A program made the position numbers and the translations under genes. Of a stretch of DNA of 64,000 nucleotides, positions 46,853 through 55,081 are shown in pieces. Position 1 is the stretch's first letter, and the number at the start of each line of letters is the position of its first letter. The stretch comes from Caulobacter sp. GTDB lineage: Bacteria; Pseudomonadota; Alphaproteobacteria; Caulobacterales; Caulobacteraceae. The notes beneath the pieces are model-generated. The model did not search any database. It was not told the DNA's origin and saw only the letters and a list, made by a program, of their open reading frames with translations. The DNA lies in contig JAUXTQ010000060.1 of the NCBI GenBank assembly GCA_030678995.1, positions 124,001-188,000 of the forward strand, given 5' to 3'.

Positions 46853-46970
46853 TAAAATCCGCTCATCCCGGCGAAGGCCGGGACCCAGGTTTGTTTGTGT
46901 TCAGTTCCGCCCACATCGAAGGCTTTAGAAAAAGCCTGGGTCCCGGCCTTCGCCGGGATGAGCGGATTTA
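46853..46970. repeat. Inverted pair of family-A palindromes between nrdA and folC
   Basis: Copies at 46853-46889 and, inverted, 46935-46970 are complementary over about 35 bases, so the whole segment could form one long hairpin. It is the longest version of this family in the window and ends six bases from the nrdA stop. Confidence 0.85.
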
Positions 46971-46975
46971 GGCGG

Positions 46976-48844
46976 TTACTGACAGGCCAGGCACTCGTCG
47001 TAGTCGGTCTTTTCGGCGACTTCGAGGTTGTAGGTCTGTTCCGTGTCGGCGCCGGCGTGGCTGGCGCGTTGCACCGATTTGGAGCGCAGGTAGTAGAGGC
47101 TCTTCATGCCCCGCTCCCACGCCTGCCAGTGCAGCATGTGCAGGTCCCACTTGTCCACGTCGCCGGGGATGAACAGGTTGACCGACTGGCTCTGGCAGAT
47201 GTCGGGGGTGCGGTCGGCGGCCAGTTCGACCACCCAGCGCTGGTCGATCTCGAAGGCCGTCTTGTAGACGTCCTTGTCGTCCTGGCTGAGGCAGTCCAGG
47301 TGCATCACCGAGCCCTCGTTCTCGAGGATCGAGTCCCACACCACGCGGGTGTTCTGGCCCTTCTCCTCGAGCAGCCGCTCCAGGTAGGGGTTCTTGACCG
47401 CGAAGGAGCCCGAGAGGGTCTTGTGGGTGTAGATGTTGGCCGGGATCGGCTCGATGCCCGCCGACGTGCCGCCGCAGATGATGCTGATCGAGGCGGTCGG
47501 AGCGATGGCCAGCTTGTGGGAAAAGCGCTCCATCACGCCGCGCTCGGCGGCGTCGGGGCAGGCGCCCTTTTCCTCGGCCAGCTTGACGCTGGCCTTGTCG
47601 GCCTCGCGGCGCAGGTGCTTGAACAGCCGCATGTTCCACGACTTGGCCAGCGCGCTCTCGAAGGGCACGTTCTGGGCCTGCAGGAAGCTGTGGAAGCCCA
47701 TCAGGCCAAGGCCCACCGACCGCTCGCGCTTGGCGGCATAGACCGCGTGCTGGGCGTCGACCGGGGCGCGCTTGATGAAGTCCTCCAGCACGTTGTCGAG
47801 GAAGCGCATGACGTCCTCAATGAACAGCGGCTCGTCGCGCCATTCCATGAACGACTCGGCGTTGACGCTGGAGAGGCAACAGACCGCGGTGCGCTCCACG
47901 CCCAGATGGTCCTTGCCGGTGTGCAGCATGATCTCGCTGCACAGGTTGGACTGGCGGACCTTGAGGCCCAGCTCGCGCTGGTGGGCCGGCATGGCCTTGT
48001 TCACGTGGTCGGCGAAGATCAGGTAGGGCTCGCCGGTCTGCAGGCGCAGCTCGAGCACCTTCTGCCACAGGGCGCGGGCGTCGACTTCCTTGAGCACCTC
48101 GCCGGTCTTGGGCGATCGAAGGCCGAACTTCTCGCCGTCGCGGACGGCGAACATGAACTCGTCGGTGATCGAGATGCCGTGGTGCAGGTTCAGGGACTTG
48201 CGGTTGAAGTCCCCCGACGGCTTCCTGATTTCCAGGAATTCCTCGATCTCTGGGTGGTGTATATCCAAGTATACAGCTGCCGAGCCGCGACGAAGACTGC
48301 CTTGGCTGATCGCCAATGTTAGCGAATCCATGACGCGGATGAAGGGAATAATCCCACTGGTCTGGCCGGCGCCCTTGACCTTTTCACCAATACTACGGAC
48401 GCCGCCCCAGTAGGTGCCGATGCCGCCGCCGTTGGCGGCCAGCCAGACGTTCTCGTTCCAGGCGCCGACGATGCCGTCGAGGCTGTCGCCGACGGCGTTG
48501 AGGAAACAGCTGATCGGCAGGCCGCGGTTCGCGCCACCGTTCGACAGCACCGGCGTCGAGGGCATGAACCACAGCCGGCTCATGTAGTCGTAAACGCGCT
48601 GGGCGTGGTCGGCGTCGTCGGCGAAGGCCGTCGCGACCCGGGCGAACATGTCCTGGTAGGACTCACCGGCCAGCAGATAGCGGTCCTCCAGCGTGGTCTT
48701 GCCGAAGTCGGTCAGCAGGGCGTCGCGGCTGCGGTCAACCTCGACCTTCCGGACCAGGGCCAGGGCGGGCTTTTCGCCCCCTGCCCAGGCCGTATCACCG
48801 GCTGCCTCGCCGAGGGGAATCTGCCGTGCCGCTTCGCCCATCAT
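46976..48844 (-). CDS. nrdA: Ribonucleoside-diphosphate reductase, large subunit (no ATP-cone)
   Basis: Class I ribonucleotide reductase catalytic subunit, 622 residues. Redox cysteine Cys113 lies in LPISCFLNAVGDS, the radical-site block SNLCSEI carries Asn300, Cys302 and Glu304, and Cys322/Cys323 follow in TAVCCLSS. The C terminus YDECLACQ holds the CxxC shuttle pair. E. coli NrdA (761 residues) has a roughly 90-residue ATP-cone at the N terminus; here only about 95 residues precede the first redox site and no cone motif is seen. The small subunit gene is not in the window. Adjacent ATGs at 48844 and 48841 are equally possible starts. Confidence 0.95.
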   Translation of the reverse strand: MMGEAARQIPLGEAAGDTAWAGGEKPALALVRKVEVDRSRDALLTDFGKTTLEDRYLLAGESYQDMFARVATAFADDADHAQRVYDYMSRLWFMPSTPVLSNGGANRGLPISCFLNAVGDSLDGIVGAWNENVWLAANGGGIGTYWGGVRSIGEKVKGAGQTSGIIPFIRVMDSLTLAISQGSLRRGSAAVYLDIHHPEIEEFLEIRKPSGDFNRKSLNLHHGISITDEFMFAVRDGEKFGLRSPKTGEVLKEVDARALWQKVLELRLQTGEPYLIFADHVNKAMPAHQRELGLKVRQSNLCSEIMLHTGKDHLGVERTAVCCLSSVNAESFMEWRDEPLFIEDVMRFLDNVLEDFIKRAPVDAQHAVYAAKRERSVGLGLMGFHSFLQAQNVPFESALAKSWNMRLFKHLRREADKASVKLAEEKGACPDAAERGVMERFSHKLAIAPTASISIICGGTSAGIEPIPANIYTHKTLSGSFAVKNPYLERLLEEKGQNTRVVWDSILENEGSVMHLDCLSQDDKDVYKTAFEIDQRWVVELAADRTPDICQSQSVNLFIPGDVDKWDLHMLHWQAWERGMKSLYYLRSKSVQRASHAGADTEQTYNLEVAEKTDYDECLACQ

Positions 48845-48901
48845 GACCCTAAAACCCGTAATCCACAGCGGCTTCCCAAGCGGACGCACCGTCCGGTAGA
48901 C

Positions 48902-48947
48902 GCTACATCTTGTGGGCGACGCGCCCCCTGAACCCACTATATGGGGC
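48902..48947 (-). promoter_or_regulatory. Possible paired NrdR boxes upstream of nrdA
   Basis: ACCCACTATATGGGGC (48932-48947) is an inverted repeat resembling an NrdR box; GCTACATCTTGTGGGC (48902-48917) is a weaker match. Their centres are 30 bases apart, close to the three-turn spacing expected for NrdR. Matched by eye only. Confidence 0.35.
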
Positions 48948-49119
48948 CACGAGGCCTAATGACTCGTCAACGGGGAGAAACGCCTCAGGGGCGACTTTTT
49001 CGTTAACAACATGTTGAGAAGCCCTCCGTGGACGCCGCTTCGGCAAGGGTTTGACAACCTTTTCAGACACCTGCCGCGACCCCTCGTCGCGGGGCTCCTC
49101 GCATGGCAAGGTCAACACA

Positions 49120-50433
49120 ATGACGTGGCAGCAAATTTACGACCAGAGGCGCTTGACGGCGACGCAAGCGGCCGCCCGCCTGGAGTCGGGATGGCGCGTG
49201 GCCATGGGCATGGCCCTGGCCGAACCGCCGGCCATCCTCGCCGCCATCGCCGCCCGGGCCGAGGCGGACGAGATCGATGAGATCAAGCTCTTCTATTTCC
49301 ACTCCACGCCGCACGCCGGGGCGAGCGTCCTGCGCTACGAGCTGATGGACCGGATTCGGCCGCACTGCTTCTTCATGGGGCCGATCGAGCGGATGCTGCT
49401 CGAGCGCGGCGAGAAGGAGGGCAAGCGCACCGTCGCCTTCGTGCCCGGCGCCTTCAGCCAGGCGCCGCGGCTGATGACCGACCCGGCGCCGATCGACGCC
49501 TATGTCGCCACCGTCTCGCCGATGGATCGCCACGGCTACTTCAGTCTGGGCACAAGTAATGACTACGGCTCGGCCGTCGCCCGCTCGGCGCGGCAGGTGA
49601 TCGTCGAGGTCAATCGGCACATGCCCCGGGTGCGCGGCGGCATGATCCACATCAGCGAGGTCGACGGCGTCGTCGAGAACGACCTGCCGCTGTTCGAATA
49701 TCCCAACCGGCCGCCGGCTCCCGAAGACGCCGCCATCGGCCGTATCGTTGCCGGGCTGGTGGACGACGGGTCCTGCCTGCAGATGGGGATCGGCGCCCTG
49801 CCCGACGAGATCTGCGCGGCGCTGAGCCATCACCGCGACCTGGGCGTTCATACCGAGCTTCTGACGCCCGGCATCGTCGATCTGATGAAGTCCGGCGCGG
49901 TCAACAACCGCCGCAAGACCACCGATCCGGGCCAGACCATCTTCACCTTCGCCCTGGGCGAAAAGGCGCTCTACGACTTCATCGACGACAACGCCGCGGT
50001 CGAAAGCCGGCCGGTGACCTATGTCAACGACCCGGCGGTGATCGCCCGCAATGACCGGGTGTTGTCGGTCAACGCCACCCTGCAGATCGACCTGTCGGGC
50101 GCCTGCAATTCCGAACACCTGGCCGGCCGCCAGTTCAGCGCCGCCGGCGGCCAGCTGGACTTCGTCCGCGGCGCCTATGCCTCGAAGGGTGGCCGCTCGA
50201 TCATTGCCTGCCATTCGACCGCGAAGGAAGGAACGGTCTCGCGCATCACCACCCGGCTCGACGGCCCGGTGACCACCCCGCGCAACGACACCCACATCGT
50301 GGTCACCGAGTTCGGCCATGCGGACCTCAAGGGCCTGTCCGTCGGCGAACGGGCCAGGGCCCTGATCGGGCTGGCCCATCCCAGGTTCAGGGACGAATTG
50401 ACCGTCGCGGCCAGGGCGCAGGGCAGCCTCTAG
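49120..50433 (+). CDS. Acetyl-CoA hydrolase / CoA-transferase family protein
   Basis: A 437-residue CoA-transferase of the Cat1/Ach1 type. The N-terminal half has KLFYFHSTPHAGASVLRYEL; the C-terminal half has the GIGALPDEICAAL block, then NNRRKTTDPGQTIFTFALGE, and LQIDLSGACNSEHLAGRQFS. The catalytic glutamate is probably in HTELLTPG or the adjacent segment. Relatives act as 4-hydroxybutyrate CoA-transferase, propionyl-CoA:succinate CoA-transferase or acetyl-CoA hydrolase; the exact donor is not determinable. The start at 49120 follows a leader of about 275 bases divergent from nrdA. Confidence 0.9.
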   Translation: MTWQQIYDQRRLTATQAAARLESGWRVAMGMALAEPPAILAAIAARAEADEIDEIKLFYFHSTPHAGASVLRYELMDRIRPHCFFMGPIERMLLERGEKEGKRTVAFVPGAFSQAPRLMTDPAPIDAYVATVSPMDRHGYFSLGTSNDYGSAVARSARQVIVEVNRHMPRVRGGMIHISEVDGVVENDLPLFEYPNRPPAPEDAAIGRIVAGLVDDGSCLQMGIGALPDEICAALSHHRDLGVHTELLTPGIVDLMKSGAVNNRRKTTDPGQTIFTFALGEKALYDFIDDNAAVESRPVTYVNDPAVIARNDRVLSVNATLQIDLSGACNSEHLAGRQFSAAGGQLDFVRGAYASKGGRSIIACHSTAKEGTVSRITTRLDGPVTTPRNDTHIVVTEFGHADLKGLSVGERARALIGLAHPRFRDELTVAARAQGSL

Positions 50434-50451
50434 GCTTGCCAGCGAGCTGGC

Positions 50452-50536
50452 CTAATCCGGGGACAGCTTACCTATTTCGCCGCGCGCTGAGGCTTCTGAC
50501 CCGGAATGCGAAATAGGTAAGCTGTCCCCGGATTAG
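50452..50536. repeat. Inverted pair of family-E REP-like elements
   Basis: An arm containing CGGGGACAGCTTACCTATTT (50452-50480) is complemented by 50508-50536. It resembles the 26338-26420 pair but with a different inner sequence, suggesting a shared outer core GGGGACAGCTTAC. Confidence 0.85.
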
Positions 50537-50603
50537 ATCGCTGCCCGGGTTTCACGACCATAAGCTTGCTTTCGGGCCCGGCGGCGCCTATCCCGCCGCT
50601 TCC

Positions 50604-51167
50604 ATGGAAGCCTTCCTCATCTCTACCGGCCTGGTGGCCATCGCCGAGATCGGCGACAAGACCATGCTGCTGGCCATCGTGCTGGCGGCGCGGTTCCGCA
50701 AACCCTGGCCGATCCTCGCCGGCATCCTGGTCGCCACCCTGGCCAACCACGGGCTCGCCGCGACGGTAGGCGCCCTGGCCGGCCATGCGTTGAACGGACC
50801 CTGGATGAAGTGGGCGCTGGGCCTGCTGTTCGTGGCCTTCGGCGTCTGGGCCCTGATCCCCGACAAGTTCGAGGACGGCGAAGCGCCGTCGGCGGTCCGG
50901 GCCGGGTCGGTGTTCCTGACCACGGCCATCGCCTTCTTCTTCGTCGAGATGGGCGACAAGACCCAGGTGGCCACGGTGGCCCTGGCCGCCCGCTTCAACA
51001 GCATCCTGCTGGTCGCGGCGGGCACCACCCTGGGCATGATGCTGGCCAACGGCCCGGCGGTCTGGCTGGGCGAAACAGCCGCGACCCGGCTGCCGATGAA
51101 GGTCATCCGCTGGACCGCCGCGGCGGCCTTCGTCACCATTGGCCTGTGGATCCTGATCGCCGGCTAG
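50604..51167 (+). CDS. TMEM165/GDT1 family (UPF0016) cation transporter
   Basis: A 187-residue polytopic membrane protein with six helices. The two inverted-repeat signature motifs are present: EIGDKTMLL (residues 15-23) and EMGDKTQVA (about 116-124), each with the Glu-x-Gly-Asp-Lys-Thr core that binds the cation. Characterised homologues export Mn2+ (or exchange Ca2+/Mn2+). A manganese riboswitch was looked for upstream but is not seen. The downstream DUF gene begins 12 bases after its stop. Confidence 0.92.
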   Translation: MEAFLISTGLVAIAEIGDKTMLLAIVLAARFRKPWPILAGILVATLANHGLAATVGALAGHALNGPWMKWALGLLFVAFGVWALIPDKFEDGEAPSAVRAGSVFLTTAIAFFFVEMGDKTQVATVALAARFNSILLVAAGTTLGMMLANGPAVWLGETAATRLPMKVIRWTAAAAFVTIGLWILIAG

Positions 51168-51178
51168 GAGAGTTTCCG

Positions 51179-51571
51179 ATGCCCAGGGCTGTGCTGGCTG
51201 GACTGGCCTATGTCGCGGTGGTGTTCGCCGTCGCCTTCGCGGTCGGCGCCCTGCGGGTCCTGGTGCTGGCGCCGCGGCTGGGCGACACGCTCGCGGTGCT
51301 TGTCGAGGTCCCGGTCATCCTGGCTGTCTCCTGGTGGAGCTGCGGCGTGATCGTGCGACGGTTCGCGGTGGCGCCGGCCCTGGGCGATCGCGTGGTGATG
51401 GGCGCCTTGGCCTTCATCGTCCTGCAGGCCGTGGAGGCGGTGCTGGCGCTGACCGCCTTTGGTCGAACCGGCGCGGACTATCTGGCCGCGTTCGCCACGC
51501 CGGCCGGCCTGCTCGGACTGGCCGGGCAAATCGCCTTCGCCCTGATTCCCCTCGTCCGCCGACCGGGGTAG
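51179..51571 (+). CDS. Small integral membrane protein, function unknown
   Basis: A 130-residue protein with four hydrophobic segments (about 5-27, 36-58, 68-90 and 102-122). The start ATG at 51179 has TAGGAGAG nine bases ahead. It is translationally close to the GDT1-type transporter (12 bases), suggesting one operon. I do not recognise a named family; the closest impression is a DUF4345/DUF4149-like small membrane protein, not supported by a motif. Confidence 0.7.
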   Translation: MPRAVLAGLAYVAVVFAVAFAVGALRVLVLAPRLGDTLAVLVEVPVILAVSWWSCGVIVRRFAVAPALGDRVVMGALAFIVLQAVEAVLALTAFGRTGADYLAAFATPAGLLGLAGQIAFALIPLVRRPG

Positions 51572-51602
51572 ACCATTCGTCCCCTCCACCAAAGGACGCC
51601 TC

Positions 51603-51905
51603 ATGACCGACGCCGCCAAGCCCGCCTATGTCATCCTGGTCCGCGACCGGATGATCGACGCCGAGGAATTCGCCGCCTACGGCCAGAAGGCGCGGGAGGC
51701 GCGCGGTGGTCACGCGGTGACGCCGCTGGCCTTCTATGGCCGCCAGGAGGTGCTGGAGGGGCCGCAGGTCGAGGGGGCGGTGATCCTGCAATTCCCCAGC
51801 TTCGCCGAGGCCCAGGCCTGGTACCGCAGCCCGGCCTACCAGGCGGCGCTCAAGCACCGGCTCAAGGGCGCTGAGTACCGGGTGCTGATCGTCGAGGGCG
51901 TCTAG
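51603..51905 (+). CDS. DUF1330 family protein (copy 1)
   Basis: A 100-residue ferredoxin-like-fold protein. The DUF1330 pattern is clear: AYVILVRDRMIDAEEFAAYG, LEGPQVEGAVILQFPSFAEA and WYRSPAYQAALKHRLKGAEY. The biochemical function is unknown. Another DUF1330-like gene is at 52492-52800, on the opposite strand beyond an SRPBCC gene. It lies 31 bases after the small membrane protein and may be co-transcribed. Confidence 0.88.
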   Translation: MTDAAKPAYVILVRDRMIDAEEFAAYGQKAREARGGHAVTPLAFYGRQEVLEGPQVEGAVILQFPSFAEAQAWYRSPAYQAALKHRLKGAEYRVLIVEGV

Positions 51906-51920
51906 GCCGGCAGGTCCGGT

Positions 51921-52427
51921 TCAGGCCAGGCGGGCGCGGTAGGCGTCGCGCGCGGCCTTGAACCGCTCGAACGGGAAGTGGATCGGCACGCCCTCCAGCG
52001 CCGCCGCCAGCATCTCCAGGTGCGCCTCCCAGCCGGCGGCGGACCGGCCGGCGTCCTCGTCCGCGGGACAGGTCAGTTTGAGGGTCAGACGGCAGGCCGC
52101 CGGTCCCTCGACCTCCAGGGACCAGCGAACGGGCCGAAGCGGCTCCCCCGGCCCGGACCAGCTGTATTCCAGCACGGCGCCGGGGTCGTATTCGGATACG
52201 ACGCTGTCGATCACCGTGCCGGAGTCGGCGAAGTCGAGCCGCGCCCGGCCGCCGGCCCGCGGGTCGATCTCGCCGGGGGCCAGCCATTGCGGAAGCAGCG
52301 ACGGGTCGGTCAGGAAGGTCCACAGCCGGGCGACCGAATGATCCAGGTGCCGGGTCAGCGTGACCGACACCGTCTCGCTGGTCTTCTCGATCCGGCCCAG
52401 GTCCGGGAGGCAGTCGGTCGCGGTCAT
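51921..52427 (-). CDS. SRPBCC (AHSA1/START-like) family protein
   Basis: A 168-residue helix-grip protein. The family signs are RHLDHSVARLWTFLTDPSLL, PQWLAPGEIDP, GAVLEYSWSG and GWEAHLEMLAAALEG. Such proteins bind hydrophobic ligands or act as Hsp90 activators (AHSA1); no specific role is evident. It is not in an operon with its neighbours, converging with the DUF1330 gene upstream by coordinate. Confidence 0.9.
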   Translation of the reverse strand: MTATDCLPDLGRIEKTSETVSVTLTRHLDHSVARLWTFLTDPSLLPQWLAPGEIDPRAGGRARLDFADSGTVIDSVVSEYDPGAVLEYSWSGPGEPLRPVRWSLEVEGPAACRLTLKLTCPADEDAGRSAAGWEAHLEMLAAALEGVPIHFPFERFKAARDAYRARLA

Positions 52428-52491
52428 GGTGGTGCTCCTGATGACGGCCCCGCGAGCCTAGCCGGGTCGCCGGCGCGCTCCCTGACCTGGA

Positions 52492-52800
52492 TCAAGTCCC
52501 GGAGGGCGCGGCGCCGAAGCCCTTCAGCAGCAGCGCCACGCCGTCGGACCCGGCGTGGCGGTCCCGGCTGATCTCCTGGTAGGCCGGTGAGAGGGCCCAG
52601 TCCCGCCAACTCGCCTCGTCGGGAAAGCTCATCAGGATGACCTTGTCCCGCTCCCAGCCGCCCTCGATCACCAGCGGCGCCTCATCGGCGGCCAGCAGCC
52701 GGCCCTTGAACCGCAGGAACACCTCCATGAACCGGGCCTGGTAGCGGTCATAGGCCGCCCGGTCGGTGATGGAGATCTGCGCCAGGCAGTAGACGGTCAT
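52492..52800 (-). CDS. DUF1330-like protein (copy 2)
   Basis: A 102-residue protein with the DUF1330 layout: YCLAQISITDRAAYDRYQAR, then VIEGGWERDKVILMSFPDEA and WRDWALSPAYQEISRDRHAG. It is more diverged than the copy at 51603. Its start is four bases before the nitronate monooxygenase stop on the same strand, so it is probably translated from that transcript. Function unknown. Confidence 0.85.
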   Translation of the reverse strand: MTVYCLAQISITDRAAYDRYQARFMEVFLRFKGRLLAADEAPLVIEGGWERDKVILMSFPDEASWRDWALSPAYQEISRDRHAGSDGVALLLKGFGAAPSGT

Positions 52801-52804
52801 GGTC

Positions 52805-53803
52805 TCAGGCCGCGGTCTCGCGGGCCACGGCGGGGCTCGCCGCGTTCAGCGCCGTCAGCTTGCCGATCGCCGCATGGGTCTCGGCCATCAGGCGGCGGAC
52901 GATCTCGCCCGCCGGCATGACGTCGTGGATGCCGCCGGCGCTCTGGCCCATGGCGAAGCAGGACTTGTCCGGATCGAGGTTGTCGATCTGGCCGCCGATG
53001 CCGCCCATGGCGTTGTTCTGAATGCTGATGCCCGCCTGGATCGGAAAGCCCTGGATGTCGCCGGGGCGGCTCTCCCAATCGGCCACATAGGGGTTCTTCT
53101 GAACCCGCATGGGCTTGCCGCTGTAGCAGCGGGTGCGGACGGTATCCTCGTCGGAGGCGTTGAGGATGGTCTCGCGGTAGAGGTCGCCGGCGTGGGCTTC
53201 GGCGCTGGCGATGAAGCGGGTGCCCATCCAGACGGCCTGGGCGCCCAGGGCCAGGGACGCGGCGATGGTCCGGCCGTCATAGAGGCCGCCGGCCGCGGCG
53301 ACCGGGATCTTCACCGCCTCCACCGCCTGGGCGACCAGGGGCAGGGTGCCGACCAGGCCCGTGTGGCCGCCGCCCTCGCCGCCCTGGCAGATGACCGCGT
53401 CGCAGCCGGCCTGCTCGGCCTTGACCGCGTGCTTCACCGCCCCGCAGACGACCATCACCTTGAGGCCGGCTTTCTTGAGCTTCTCCATGATCGGCATGGG
53501 CACGCCCAGGCCGGCGATGAAGGCGCTGGCGCCCTCCTCGATGATGATCTCGACGGCGGCGGTCAGGCTTTCGGGACTGGCGGCCAGCAAGTCGACGCCG
53601 AACGGCCGGTCGGTCAGCGACCGGACCTTGCGCATCTCGTCGCGGATGAAGTCGGGGCTGCGGCCGGCCATACCGAGCACGCCGTAGCCGCCGGCATTGC
53701 TGACCGCCGCCGCCAGCTCGGCGTAGGAGACGCCGCCCATGCCGGCCAGCAGGATGGGATGCTCGATATCGAGCATGTCACAGAGAGCGGTGCGGAGAGA
53801 CAT
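52805..53803 (-). CDS. Nitronate monooxygenase / 2-nitropropane dioxygenase family
   Basis: FMN-dependent oxidase of nitroalkane-derived nitronates, cytosolic. The 332 residues start with the NPD opening ILLAGMGGVSYAELAAAVSN, then GGYGVLG, VDLLAAS, and the FMN-phosphate loop GGEGGGHTG. A histidine in GGHTG is consistent with the class I/II catalytic region. Members also include FabK-like enoyl reductases and uncharacterised oxidases, so the substrate remains open. It lies 12 bases after the SDR gene on the same strand. Confidence 0.9.
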   Translation of the reverse strand: MSLRTALCDMLDIEHPILLAGMGGVSYAELAAAVSNAGGYGVLGMAGRSPDFIRDEMRKVRSLTDRPFGVDLLAASPESLTAAVEIIIEEGASAFIAGLGVPMPIMEKLKKAGLKVMVVCGAVKHAVKAEQAGCDAVICQGGEGGGHTGLVGTLPLVAQAVEAVKIPVAAAGGLYDGRTIAASLALGAQAVWMGTRFIASAEAHAGDLYRETILNASDEDTVRTRCYSGKPMRVQKNPYVADWESRPGDIQGFPIQAGISIQNNAMGGIGGQIDNLDPDKSCFAMGQSAGGIHDVMPAGEIVRRLMAETHAAIGKLTALNAASPAVARETAA

Positions 53804-53814
53804 GGGGGTAATCC

Positions 53815-54597
53815 TCAGAAAATCGCGTAGCCGCCGTCGATCACGAACAGATCGCCGGAGTGATAGGAACTGGCGTCGGAGGCCAGGTAGACGGCGACGC
53901 CGCCGAAGTCCTTGGGCTCGCCCCAGCGGCGGGCGGGAACGCGGCTGATGACCTTGCTGGTGAACGTGTCATTGCCCTGGGCGCCGGCGGTCATGTCGGT
54001 GGCGATCCAGCCGGGCAGGATGGCGTTGGCGCGGACGCCGTAGCGGGCGTGCTCGACGGCGACCGACTTCATCATCGAGATCACCGCCCCCTTGGTGGCG
54101 GCATAGGCCTCGTTGCGGGCCGCGCCCTCGATGGCGGCCAACGAGGCGACGCCGACGATCGAGCCGCCGGGATCGCCGGCCTTGGCGCGCTCGACCATGT
54201 GGCGGCAGGCCTCGCGGAAGGTCCAGAACACGCCGTCCAGGTTCACCGACAGCACCTTGCGGTAGGTCTCGGTGGTCATCTCGACGAAGGAGGGGGAGCC
54301 CCGGCCGATGCCGGCGTTGGCGATGACCGTGTCGATACGGCCCATGGCGACGGCGGCCTCGGCCATGCCGGCCACCACCTGCGCCTCGTCGGCCACGTCG
54401 ACCACCTGGGCCTTCACCCGCACGCCATAGGTGGTCAACTTGCCCTCGGCCTCGAGGTTGCGCTCGGCGTTGGAGCCCCAGATGACGATGTCAGAGCCGG
54501 ACGCGGCCAGGGCCTCGGCCATGCCCAGGCCGATGCCGCGGTTGCCGCCGGTGACCAGCGAGACCTTTCCGGTCAGATCGAAGGGCTTGTAGGCCAT
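53815..54597 (-). CDS. SDR-family oxidoreductase
   Basis: A 260-residue NAD(P)-dependent classical short-chain dehydrogenase. The Rossmann motif is TGGNRGIGLGMAEAL, NAG is in VIANAGIGRG, and the catalytic Ser-Tyr-Lys are in VASLAA and YAATKGA. The C-terminal PARRWGEPKDFGGVAVYLAS is typical of glucose/gluconate or acetoacetyl reductase-like SDRs. The substrate is unknown. It precedes the nitronate monooxygenase gene by 12 bases, so the three genes (SDR, NMO, DUF1330) form an operon. Confidence 0.92.
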   Translation of the reverse strand: MAYKPFDLTGKVSLVTGGNRGIGLGMAEALAASGSDIVIWGSNAERNLEAEGKLTTYGVRVKAQVVDVADEAQVVAGMAEAAVAMGRIDTVIANAGIGRGSPSFVEMTTETYRKVLSVNLDGVFWTFREACRHMVERAKAGDPGGSIVGVASLAAIEGAARNEAYAATKGAVISMMKSVAVEHARYGVRANAILPGWIATDMTAGAQGNDTFTSKVISRVPARRWGEPKDFGGVAVYLASDASSYHSGDLFVIDGGYAIF

Positions 54598-54658
54598 GGC
54601 GCGTCACTCCCCGTGAACATCTGTTTGATTTCAGCAAAGGCGGGTGACGCGGCGGCGG

Positions 54659-55081
54659 TCAAGCGGAGAAGCGGTCGAAACCTTCACGGATGACCCGGCG
54701 GGTCTCTTCCCATTCCACGACCACCATCGCCTCTTCCAGGGTGAAGAACCGCGCGTCGGCGGCGTCGTCCCCGGCCACCACCTCGCCGGTGGTCCAGCGG
54801 GCGGCGTAGTCGATCATGATGTAGTGGCGGGTGATCTCGCCGGTCTCGCGGGAGGTCATCACCCCGTCGACCACGTCGATCAGACCCAGCAGCTCGGCGT
54901 CGACGCCGGTTTCTTCCTTCAGCTCGCGCAGGGCGGCGGCCTCGGTGGTCTCGCCCCATTCGATGCGGCCGCCGGGCAGGCTCCACTGACCCTGTCGGGG
55001 CGGATTGCCGCGCTTGATCAGCAGCACTTCGCGACCGCGCAAGCAGACGACGCCGGCGGTCGGGCGGGGGTGGCCGGTCAC
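54659..55081 (-). CDS. NUDIX hydrolase
   Basis: A 140-residue nucleoside-diphosphate-X pyrophosphohydrolase with the NUDIX box GGRIEWGETTEAAA then RELKEETGVD. Likely acts on ADP-ribose or nucleotide sugars (the short ADPR-like class), but this is inferred. GTG at 55081 overlaps the stop of the upstream SDR gene (GTGA) and is preferred over an ATG at 55093. Confidence 0.88.
   Translation of the reverse strand: MTGHPRPTAGVVCLRGREVLLIKRGNPPRQGQWSLPGGRIEWGETTEAAALRELKEETGVDAELLGLIDVVDGVMTSRETGEITRHYIMIDYAARWTTGEVVAGDDAADARFFTLEEAMVVVEWEETRRVIREGFDRFSA

Noticed and set aside
48950..49119. A second small gene in the nrdA leader
   Set aside because: Short frames exist on both strands but none has a ribosome-binding site or recognisable features.
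50536..50603. Manganese riboswitch ahead of the GDT1-type transporter gene
   Set aside because: Such genes sometimes carry a yybP-ykoY element, but the 68-base leader shows none of the conserved helices and is too short.
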